The translations under genes were made by a program, and so were the position numbers. From positions 1 to 64,000 of the forward strand of contig NZ_JAABNT010000007.1 of the NCBI RefSeq assembly GCF_010667575.1: DNA of 64,000 nucleotides, written 5' to 3'. The notes under the pieces were generated by a model, which did no database searches, was not told the DNA's origin, and was given only the letters and a program-made list of their open reading frames with translations. The DNA comes from Sulfitobacter sediminilitoris. Its GTDB lineage: Bacteria; Pseudomonadota; Alphaproteobacteria; Rhodobacterales; Rhodobacteraceae. How positions within the stretch are numbered: the first letter of the stretch is position 1; each line of letters begins with the position of its first letter. Shown one piece after another: positions 48,023 to 55,474 of the stretch.

Positions 48023-48432
48023 ACTCAGGTCCTTTCCATGCGGGTCCGGCAAGAACCGGACGTCGTCGTGTGCTGTGGAAAGGATATGTCCGGCCCCTTG
48101 TGCCGCCCGATTGCGCGACCGGACTTTTACCCGTGCCGCTATCCTCCCCATGTTGCAGATGAAGCTAGCGCAAGGATTTGGCCGCGTCCACGCGCTTGAT
48201 AAGGCTGACGATTACGCCATCGGTTGCGCGCTGGGGGTCCGATGCAAGTGTGACGAGCGTCAAGCACCTGATTTTAAGGACTATTGCCGCATGGCATGGC
48301 TCTGCGCTAGGTATAGTATGGGTGGGCAGGCTGTCTTTACGTCATGCGGGTCTGATTTTTAATCGGTCACACGCTGGGGTGCGGCAGGCCGACCCCCAGC
48401 AGTTTGCATATGGCCTCAGCGCGGGAAGCGAA
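48023..48432. other. Divergent promoter region, P450 and response regulator
   Basis: About 410 bases carrying promoters of the P450 (minus) and the response regulator (plus). No regulator gene is here and no convincing operator was found by eye. An open frame extending from 48178 into the receiver is a chance extension. Confidence 0.4.
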
Positions 48433-48801
48433 ATGATCAAATTACTTCACGTCGAAGACGACGCGGACATTCGAGAGATTGCCGAACTTGCACTGGGGTT
48501 GTCGGGCGAGTTTGAAATCACCCAGTGCGAGTCCGGAGAGGACGCGCTGAATTTCGTCAAGGATTTTACCCCGGATGTCATCCTGCTGGACATGATGATG
48601 CCGGGTCTGACGGGCACCGAAACGCTGGAACAGATGCGCAAGATGCCGCATCTGGAAAAGGTACCCGCCATCTTTATGACCGCCCGCGCGCAGGCGGCCG
48701 AATTGGAAGAGTTACGGCAAACCGGGGCTGCAGATGTGATCGCCAAGCCCTTCGATCCGATGTCACTGGCGGATCAGATCAAGGCCGTTTTGGAAACCTG
48801 A
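48433..48801 (+). CDS. Single-domain response regulator
   Basis: 122 residues from ATG 48433 (GGAAGCGAA upstream). Receiver domain with D9-D10, phosphoacceptor D53 (LLDMMMPGLTG), T83 and K105. No output domain. Its 3' end overlaps that of the Hpt gene on the opposite strand by 28 bases. With a free Hpt beside it, it may be the receiving end of a phosphorelay. Confidence 0.92.
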   Translation: MIKLLHVEDDADIREIAELALGLSGEFEITQCESGEDALNFVKDFTPDVILLDMMMPGLTGTETLEQMRKMPHLEKVPAIFMTARAQAAELEELRQTGAADVIAKPFDPMSLADQIKAVLET

Positions 48802-49184
48802 GCGCAGACATCGGCATCGATCACGTCTTCACAGGCGATCACGAATGCATCGATCTCGTGGATCAACTCGCCGGGACAGATCGCGAGGTCCGCATCAGGC
48901 CCTTTGAGGTGAGCGATGATCTTGCCTTCGCACGAACGCGCATGCGTACCGAGGTCCGAAAATCCCAACGTACCGGCCGTCCCTGAAATCTGGTGCAGGA
49001 TTGCCTCCGTCTTGGCCAGATTATCATTCACATCGTCCAGCGTCTCGCCCTCCCAGGCGGCCAGAATATGTGCTGCAATGCGTTCTTTGCGATCCTGCAA
49101 CATCGTCAGGAATCTGCTGCGTACCCGTTCAATACCGGGAAGCGTGTCTACCATATCTTTCATGCGTTCTGCATCTTTCGTCAT
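48774..49184 (-). CDS. Free-standing histidine phosphotransfer (Hpt) protein
   Basis: 136 residues, helical, with phosphoacceptor H64 in the Hpt motif ILHQISGTAGTLGF, and an earlier helix ERVRSRFLTMLQDRKERIAAHIL. It is not attached to a kinase. It relays phosphate between receivers, most likely with the convergent CheY-like protein. No hybrid kinase is nearby, so the source of phosphate is elsewhere. Confidence 0.85.
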   Translation of the reverse strand: MTKDAERMKDMVDTLPGIERVRSRFLTMLQDRKERIAAHILAAWEGETLDDVNDNLAKTEAILHQISGTAGTLGFSDLGTHARSCEGKIIAHLKGPDADLAICPGELIHEIDAFVIACEDVIDADVCAQVSKTALI

Positions 49185-49362
49185 GGGCCTGTCGCACCTT
49201 CACAATGACAGGGCGCAGGCCGTTTTTGCCATCCTCGGCCGAAAGATGACGGCTGACTGTGGCGCAATTTTGACGAAAGCGAAATTTATCGCATGAAACC
49301 TGAGCGGAATTGGGGATCAAACACCCTGATCCCCCGTGCCGACAGCAAAACCAATGGGTCCA

Positions 49363-50205
49363 TCACGTCTTCTTGCGATCATCCACAATGCCCATGCCTT
49401 TGACAGCGCTCTGCCCAAGTTCGACCGAGGCAAATGGCCCACCATGGCACATGGTGCCGCTGTCCATGGGATCGGCCGGTTCGGCCTCACCAAGGATTTC
49501 TTTGGCAAACTGCTCTGCATTGTCTTTGGGGCGATACCCCAGAAACGCCGCCCGTGCATTATCGACCGGGGCGCGGTCGTTGTTGGAGACGCCGTAGGCG
49601 ATGGTAAAGCCGACGACGGGCGTGTCGATCGCACGTGTCACCAGCTGGATCAGATCATCATAGGACAGCCATGACCCCAGCGCGCGCGGATTGGTCACCT
49701 GTGCCGCGCTCAGGATGCGCAGATGAACGGATTCCATCTGACGCTTTTCCCAGTACATGCGGCCAAGGTCCTCGGTAAAGCACTTGGCAAGACCATAAAA
49801 CGTGTCGGGTCGGTGCGGGACTTCGGTATCGATAAACTCTGTCTTGGGATACATGCCGACGGCATGGATCGATGAGGCATAGACCACCCGGCGGACGCCG
49901 TGGCGATAGCCTGCTTCCCAAACGTTGTAAGAGCCCACGAAATTCGGCCCCAGCATTTCTTCGAACGGGCGTTCATCCACGATGGCGCCGAAATGAACGA
50001 CCATGTCCGCGCCTTCCAGCAGCGGCTCGACCTCGTCGAACTTCGCAATATCAGCCTTCACGAAAGTCTCACCGGGATAGAGCGTACCGATGTCATCGGA
50101 AATATCCGTGCTGAGCAATTCGTCACACATCTTGGACAGGGGCTCTCTCAAGTAGGAGCCCAGCCGCCCTGCGGCCCCGGTTAGCACGAGTTTCTTCAGT
50201 TTCAT
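49363..50205 (-). CDS. NAD(P)-dependent SDR, uronate dehydrogenase-like
   Basis: 280 residues, extended SDR fold: N-terminal LVLTGAAGRLGSYLRE (GxxGxxG), catalytic SSIHAVG and YGLAK (Y-x3-K), RPDTFYGLAKCFTEDLGRMYW. It resembles Agrobacterium-type uronate dehydrogenase in this region and around NDRAPVDNARAAFLGYRPKDNAE. It might oxidise a uronic acid or sugar to the lactone. Located 16 bases after the FAD oxidoreductase gene, in one operon. Confidence 0.78.
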   Translation of the reverse strand: MKLKKLVLTGAAGRLGSYLREPLSKMCDELLSTDISDDIGTLYPGETFVKADIAKFDEVEPLLEGADMVVHFGAIVDERPFEEMLGPNFVGSYNVWEAGYRHGVRRVVYASSIHAVGMYPKTEFIDTEVPHRPDTFYGLAKCFTEDLGRMYWEKRQMESVHLRILSAAQVTNPRALGSWLSYDDLIQLVTRAIDTPVVGFTIAYGVSNNDRAPVDNARAAFLGYRPKDNAEQFAKEILGEAEPADPMDSGTMCHGGPFASVELGQSAVKGMGIVDDRKKT

Positions 50206-50221
50206 GGTCGTCTCCCGTTAA

Positions 50222-51424
50222 TCAGATGACGGCTTTCTCAACGAAAGCCTGCTGCGCTTCAAGGCGCGTGTAGGTGAAAGGCGCAAGGTCGAGCGAACGG
50301 TATGCGCCGTAGGTGATCCATTCCGCCATGCCGCGTCCGATGGCCGGGGCCTGCTGCAGCCCGTGCCCGGAAAAACCGTTCATGAACATGAAATTGCCCA
50401 CGCGGTCATGGGGCCCGACAATCGCGTTCTGGTCAAAGGTGTTATAGGCATAATGCCCCACCCATTCATTGATCACCTTGACCTGCTCGAACGCGGGGAT
50501 GCGGGTGGCGATGGCGGGCCAGACCTTGTTTTCCCAGATGGAATGGTCAAAGCCAAAATCGTCAAAGGCCACGTCAGTGTCGTCGTCCGGGGGGCAGCCC
50601 GCGAGGTAATACTTCCCTTCGGAACGCACATGCACGCCAGACGGATCAATTGTCAGCGGCAAGTCCTGGTCCAACGGATGTGCGGCATCGAAAACGAAGG
50701 AATACCGTTTGCGTGGCCGCACCGGCAGATCGATCCCCGCCATGTTCGAGGTCGCCACCGCGCGGGGACCGGAGGCATTCACGACGATACCGCAACCGAC
50801 AGTCGCCCCCGATTTCAGCGTGACGCTTTCAACGGATGTGCCTGCCGCGTTCAGTGACATACCCACCACTTCGTCGGTGACATATTCAACACCGTTGCGG
50901 CGGGCCATGCGTTTGAACCAGTCAAACATCGTGCCCCCGTCGAAATAGCCCTCGTCCACCTTGTTGTGGTTGCCCGCGATGATGTCATCCAGTTGATAGA
51001 ACGGATATTCGGCAGCTATCTCATCGCGGCTCATGTGCCTTGTTTGCGCACCAAGGGAAACCTGCACTTGCTGACTTTCCTTCAGGTTTCGCGCAAAGGC
51101 TGGCGTATCGGCAAGGTAGAGGTACCCGAAGCTCTGCAATGTCAGATGCGGCACCTCTGGATCGCCGCCCATGAAGCTGCGGAAATTCTTGATGAACTCT
51201 GCGCCGAATTGCGAAATCTGGATGTTCGTCCGGTTTGAAAACTGCTGCCGGATGCAGGAATTTGTGTGGCTGGTAGAGGCGAAGGCATAGGTCGGGTCAC
51301 GCTCAACCACCAGCACCCGGCCCTGAAAGGTCGGCATCTGCCCAAGCCACCACGCCAGGGATGAGCCGTAGATGGCACCGCCGACAATGACCACGTCGTA
51401 TGATTGATGCGCAGTAGTGCCCAT
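50222..51424 (-). CDS. FAD-dependent oxidoreductase (DAO/sarcosine dehydrogenase-like)
   Basis: 400 residues from ATG 51424 (three codons shorter than the open frame). FAD-binding VVIVGGAIYGSSLAWWLG, VVERDPTYAFASTSHTNSCIRQQF, a substrate-region RRRNGVEY-type stretch, and C-terminal NGFSGHGLQQAPAIGRGMAEW typical of glycine oxidase/sarcosine-type flavoproteins. It should oxidise an amine or amino acid with release of formaldehyde or ammonia. Substrate unknown. Confidence 0.82.
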   Translation of the reverse strand: MGTTAHQSYDVVIVGGAIYGSSLAWWLGQMPTFQGRVLVVERDPTYAFASTSHTNSCIRQQFSNRTNIQISQFGAEFIKNFRSFMGGDPEVPHLTLQSFGYLYLADTPAFARNLKESQQVQVSLGAQTRHMSRDEIAAEYPFYQLDDIIAGNHNKVDEGYFDGGTMFDWFKRMARRNGVEYVTDEVVGMSLNAAGTSVESVTLKSGATVGCGIVVNASGPRAVATSNMAGIDLPVRPRKRYSFVFDAAHPLDQDLPLTIDPSGVHVRSEGKYYLAGCPPDDDTDVAFDDFGFDHSIWENKVWPAIATRIPAFEQVKVINEWVGHYAYNTFDQNAIVGPHDRVGNFMFMNGFSGHGLQQAPAIGRGMAEWITYGAYRSLDLAPFTYTRLEAQQAFVEKAVI

Positions 51425-51518
51425 GTACTCCACCGATTCCAGAGGGTTCTCAGAACTGGTCTATCGTAGCGATGGCTGGCGCGTAAATCTTTGTGAACAC
51501 CTGCTGCGCATTTTGCTT

Positions 51519-52130
51519 TCAGGCCTCAAAAGGTGTCTGAAGCGCCCGCTCCACCATGAACAGCCTATCCTGCCCATAAAACATGTCACCATCCACGAAA
51601 TAGGTCGGTGAGCCAAAGACTGATCGCGCAATCGCCTCATCGGTGTTGGCCTTGTGCTGGGCCTGTATCTCTGCGCTCTGCGCCGCTGTGATCAGTGCGG
51701 CTCCGTCCAGCCCGACCTCTTCGGCCAGATCCCGCACTGTATCAATATCGGCGATATCCGCATCATCGCGCCAATGCGCCTGCAAGAGCGCCCGGCTCAA
51801 TGGGCCGGCCCGTTCTCCCGCCGCAATGATCGCCCCATTGGCCAGCGCCAGCGGATTGTCATGGTACGTGGGCCGGTGCCGGATCATCGGCAACCCGCGC
51901 CATTCGGCCCAACGCACCATCTCCCGGCCAAAGAAATACGACAGATGCGCCTTGCTCCGTTCTCCGAACCCCTTGCCGCCTGCCGCTGCCATCACGGGGG
52001 CAAAGCCAAAGGGCCGGTGTATCACGTTTGCACCGGCTTCATCGGCTATTCTCTTCAATTCCCATGCCCCCAGATAGGCATAGGCGGAATGCGCGGCGTA
52101 AAAATATTCAATCGTCTTGGGTTGGCTCAT
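51519..52130 (-). CDS. 2-hydroxychromene-2-carboxylate isomerase-like (DsbA fold)
   Basis: 203 residues from ATG 52130 (the frame to 52319 is not similar). Thioredoxin-like kappa-GST fold: IEYFYAAHSAYAYLGAWEL (S/A-x-Y replaces the usual SPY), RPTYHDNPLALANGAI and ARSVFGSPTYFVDGDMFYGQDRL, which is the signature cis-Pro region. Glutathione-dependent isomerisation in aromatic degradation, or a general kappa-GST role. Divergent from the dipeptidase gene, 136 bases apart. Confidence 0.83.
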   Translation of the reverse strand: MSQPKTIEYFYAAHSAYAYLGAWELKRIADEAGANVIHRPFGFAPVMAAAGGKGFGERSKAHLSYFFGREMVRWAEWRGLPMIRHRPTYHDNPLALANGAIIAAGERAGPLSRALLQAHWRDDADIADIDTVRDLAEEVGLDGAALITAAQSAEIQAQHKANTDEAIARSVFGSPTYFVDGDMFYGQDRLFMVERALQTPFEA

Positions 52131-52266
52131 GGCGTGGTCTCCTGTCGGCACTCTCGGCCAGCCAGACGGTGAAAGCAATGTGTCCAAAAACATCTTGTGA
52201 CGCGCGGGCACAACAAGCGTCGTTTTCGACATTGAGCCGTAGGGCTGGCCGCGCCATGATGCCGTT

Positions 52267-53247
52267 ATGAAAACGCCCCTGATCGACAACCTGCAATACG
52301 CCAACTTCTCACCGCGCATCTTTCAACAGATGCGTGAGGGCGGCGTGGATGCGGTGCATGTCACCATCGCCTATCACGAGAGTTTCCGTGAAATGGTGCT
52401 GAACCTTGAACGCTGGAACCGCTGGTTCGAGGATCACTCCGATCTGATCTTCAAAGGCACCACTGCCGCAGATGTGCGCCGCGCCCAGAACGAAGGCCGC
52501 ACCGCGATCTTCTTCGGCTTCCAGAATCCCAGCCCCATCGAAGATGACATCGGGCTGGTAGAGATTTGCCACCAGCTTGGCATCCGCTTCATGCAGCTGA
52601 CCTACAACAACCAGTCGCTGCTTGCGACGGGCTGTTACGAGGACGACGACACCGGCCTGACCCGCATGGGGCGTCAGGTGGTGACCGAGATGAACCGCGT
52701 CGGCATGGTCGTGGACATGAGCCATTCCGCCGAACGCTCCACACTTGAGGCCATCGAACACTCTACCCGCCCCATCGCCATCACCCATGCCAATCCACAC
52801 TGGTGGCATCCCGCGCTGCGCAACAAATCTGACACGGTGCTGAAGGCGCTGACCGGGGCAGGGGGGATGCTGGGGTTTTCGGTCTATCCGCATCACCTCG
52901 CAGGCGGTACGGACTGCACGCTGGAAAGCTTTTGCGGCATGATTGCAGAGGCCGCCGACCGTTACGGTGCGCGTCATCTTGGTATCGGCACGGACCTCTG
53001 CCAGGATCAGCCCGACAGCGTGGTGGAATGGATGCGCGTTGGCCGCTGGTCCAAGGTCATCGACTACGGCGAAGGCTCTGTCAGCAACGCGGGCTTCCCG
53101 CCCATGCCCACGTGGTTCAACGACAATCGTGATTTCGGCAACATCCGCGACGGTCTGGTGGCCACCGGGATGAGCAGCGCAGACGTTGACGGCATCATGG
53201 GTGGCAACTGGTTGCGGTTCTATGAAGAAAGCTTTGGCCCGGCATGA
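52267..53247 (+). CDS. M19 membrane-type dipeptidase
   Basis: 326 residues, no signal peptide. Renal dipeptidase fold with VVDMSHSAERSTLEAIEHSTRPIAITHANPH (metal site HS/H and H) and IGTDLCQD-like GIGTDLCQDQPD. The usual first metal motif DG-N-D-H at the N-terminus is replaced by NLQYANFSP, so the metal site may differ. In alphaproteobacteria such genes accompany catabolism of methylated amines or cyclic amino acids. It overlaps the next gene by 4 bases. Confidence 0.83.
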   Translation: MKTPLIDNLQYANFSPRIFQQMREGGVDAVHVTIAYHESFREMVLNLERWNRWFEDHSDLIFKGTTAADVRRAQNEGRTAIFFGFQNPSPIEDDIGLVEICHQLGIRFMQLTYNNQSLLATGCYEDDDTGLTRMGRQVVTEMNRVGMVVDMSHSAERSTLEAIEHSTRPIAITHANPHWWHPALRNKSDTVLKALTGAGGMLGFSVYPHHLAGGTDCTLESFCGMIAEAADRYGARHLGIGTDLCQDQPDSVVEWMRVGRWSKVIDYGEGSVSNAGFPPMPTWFNDNRDFGNIRDGLVATGMSSADVDGIMGGNWLRFYEESFGPA

Positions 53248-54887
53248 AGGACGACATCACGCCCCCCCAGACCGGCCTGCGCCCCGCCTCTGAGGTGATG
53301 CGCCTTGCGCGTATGGGGTCGATGTTTCCCACGCGGCTCAGTTTTCTGCGCAGCCTGATGCGACGGCTCGCGGCGGAGAACGTGGTGGTCACCCGACCGG
53401 TTTGGGAGATGTCCGACGACGGTTTCGGCCACGCGGTCTATAGCCTTGATCTGGGCGGGCACACCTACAGCCTTGTCGCCGTTTCCACCGACCTGCCGCC
53501 AGAGATGCGCACGGACCGGGTGATCGCGGAAGCCTGGGACAGTTCTTATGTTCTCTATGACGGTGTGCCGGACGCTGCCGAGATCGCGCGGATTTGCGCA
53601 GCCGCACCGAAACAGGAAGCGGCCCGTTTCACTGAGCGCGACCTGATCCTGAGCCGTGCGAACAAGTCGGTGCGCCTTTTCGCCCACGTGGTGGACGCCC
53701 TGCGCGCGGGCCATCAGCCAGACCGCGACATGATCCGCGACGTCGGTTACCTGATGCGCACCACAGCCGTTTACGGCAACGGCAAATTCGGCATCGCCGA
53801 CCGCAACCTGATTGACGAACGTCCCGGCCTTGAAGGCCCCTTTGCGGCGGAAATGCTGACCGTCTGGCTGATCCGTCATTTCACCCACGATCTGGTCGAA
53901 CATGTGGGGCAGGGGCGGCTTGATCCGGCGCTGAAACGGCATCTGGGCATCGGCAATTCCACCGGGCTGGGAATGGCCCCGTTTCTGGTCAATCACCCGA
54001 TTTTGCTGAACAACTGGATGACGGTGCGTGAAACGGCCCTGGCGCGCGTCCGCGCAATCGAAAGCCTCGCGCCAGAACAACAGGATCGCCTGCACGCGCT
54101 CGCAGAACGTGCTGCTGTGCATCTGCGGGAGTGGAATGTCCCGGACCCTGAACACCAGTCGCGCATCGACGCGTTGCGCGCCGATTGGGACCAGGCACGC
54201 GCCGGGTTCGATTTCTCAGGCAACCGCGCACTTGATGCCGTGATGAACAGCGTATCTGGCAAATCCTGCGATGTGCAGGAACTGACCGCGGCACTGATCA
54301 TTGAACCTTTCGGTGATCTGGTTGATGGGCTTGCCGACTGCATGGGTGACCCTTTTGGCCCGCTGTGTTCCCCGATGCGCGACATCGCGGCCCTGCGTCA
54401 GCAGATCGAGACAAATTTCGCATGGGCGCTGGCCCATGATTACGATGCGCCAGAGGGCTGCGGCCAGTTCTGGTATGTCTCCGAAGCCAAGCAGGAGCCG
54501 CGCCTTGGCCTGCGGTTCGAAGAACCGGGTGCTGAACTGGAAAGCCCGCTCGACATTGGGCGTCGGATCAAGGCGCTTTATGCGGGGAGTGAAGGAGCGT
54601 CTGGATCTGTCTCTGCTTTCCTCGCCGCACACCCGGCGCATGGCCTTGCCGTAGCCCGCGTGCAGATGGGCGACCGCTATCCCTACGCCGAAATTCAGGA
54701 CAATCTCATCGCGACCTCTTGTCTGCCTATCGACATGCTACGCTGCAAGCTATCGTTCTTCGGTGCCTCCAAGTTCGACCCCAAGTCCGACCGCTGGACG
54801 CGCATCACCCTTTGTCAGGGCGCGCCACTGGCCGATGAGCTGCAAAGCAATCCGGACGACTGGTGGTTGCCGGTTTTCGCAGCATGA
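53244..54887 (+). CDS. Conserved protein of unknown function (547 aa)
   Basis: 547 residues, soluble, no recognised domain. Conserved-looking segments: MRLARMGSMFPTRLSFLRSLMRRL near the N-terminus, YGNGKFGIADRNLIDERPG at ~170, IGNSTGLGMAPFLVNHPILLNNW at ~245, and PEGCGQFWYVSEAKQEPRLG at ~410. No signal peptide or membrane segment. Translationally coupled on both sides (ATGA with the dipeptidase, ATGA with DUF3726), so the three likely act in one pathway. Confidence 0.85.
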   Translation: MKDDITPPQTGLRPASEVMRLARMGSMFPTRLSFLRSLMRRLAAENVVVTRPVWEMSDDGFGHAVYSLDLGGHTYSLVAVSTDLPPEMRTDRVIAEAWDSSYVLYDGVPDAAEIARICAAAPKQEAARFTERDLILSRANKSVRLFAHVVDALRAGHQPDRDMIRDVGYLMRTTAVYGNGKFGIADRNLIDERPGLEGPFAAEMLTVWLIRHFTHDLVEHVGQGRLDPALKRHLGIGNSTGLGMAPFLVNHPILLNNWMTVRETALARVRAIESLAPEQQDRLHALAERAAVHLREWNVPDPEHQSRIDALRADWDQARAGFDFSGNRALDAVMNSVSGKSCDVQELTAALIIEPFGDLVDGLADCMGDPFGPLCSPMRDIAALRQQIETNFAWALAHDYDAPEGCGQFWYVSEAKQEPRLGLRFEEPGAELESPLDIGRRIKALYAGSEGASGSVSAFLAAHPAHGLAVARVQMGDRYPYAEIQDNLIATSCLPIDMLRCKLSFFGASKFDPKSDRWTRITLCQGAPLADELQSNPDDWWLPVFAA

Positions 54888-55384
54888 TGGTCTCGGCAAA
54901 TGAAATCACGACGCTCGCGGCTAAGGCCGCCCGCGGCGGCGGCGCGCCGCCTGCACAGGCCGCGGATTTTGGGCGCGCGGCGCTTTGCCACCTGATCAAT
55001 CACCGCGGACCTGCGGCCTTGTCGGATGCGTTGAATGCGTTGCCCGGCGGCCCGATCCTGTCCTTGCCGCTGGTCTTTGCGCAAGTAATAGAGAAAGCCG
55101 AAGGCGAGGTCGCCTCGGCGCACTTGCCCGTGACTGCTGATGCCGTCCTGATGCTCAGCTATGCGGAATCGCAGCCCTTTGAGGCAGTCGCCCGTAAAGA
55201 AGGCGACAAACTGAACCTCTCCCTGACGCTCACCACCCCGAACAAGATGCGGCCTGTTGCGCGGGTCACACTGCCTGACGACCTTTTCCAGCACATGCAA
55301 ACGCTTGCTGCGCAAATCCTTGTGCCGGAGAGCGACGCCTCCCGCCTCTCAGGTGCCGGGGCGGGTCTGACGGACAACGACTGA
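54884..55384 (+). CDS. DUF3726-type protein
   Basis: 166 residues from ATG 54884, overlapping the previous stop by 4 bases. Opens with SANEITTLAAKAARGGGAPPAQAADFGRAA, characteristic of the family as I recall it, and ends in a Ser/Gly-rich tail. Soluble, function unknown. Third gene of the M19-547 aa-DUF3726 trio. Confidence 0.75.
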   Translation: MMVSANEITTLAAKAARGGGAPPAQAADFGRAALCHLINHRGPAALSDALNALPGGPILSLPLVFAQVIEKAEGEVASAHLPVTADAVLMLSYAESQPFEAVARKEGDKLNLSLTLTTPNKMRPVARVTLPDDLFQHMQTLAAQILVPESDASRLSGAGAGLTDND

Positions 55385-55474
55385 GCCTTTTCTTTGTGGC
55401 TGTGAATACTGCGATGCTTCCGAGGTAGAGCCTCGATTAATCGAGATCGAATGCGGCCTAGCGGCGCAATCGGA

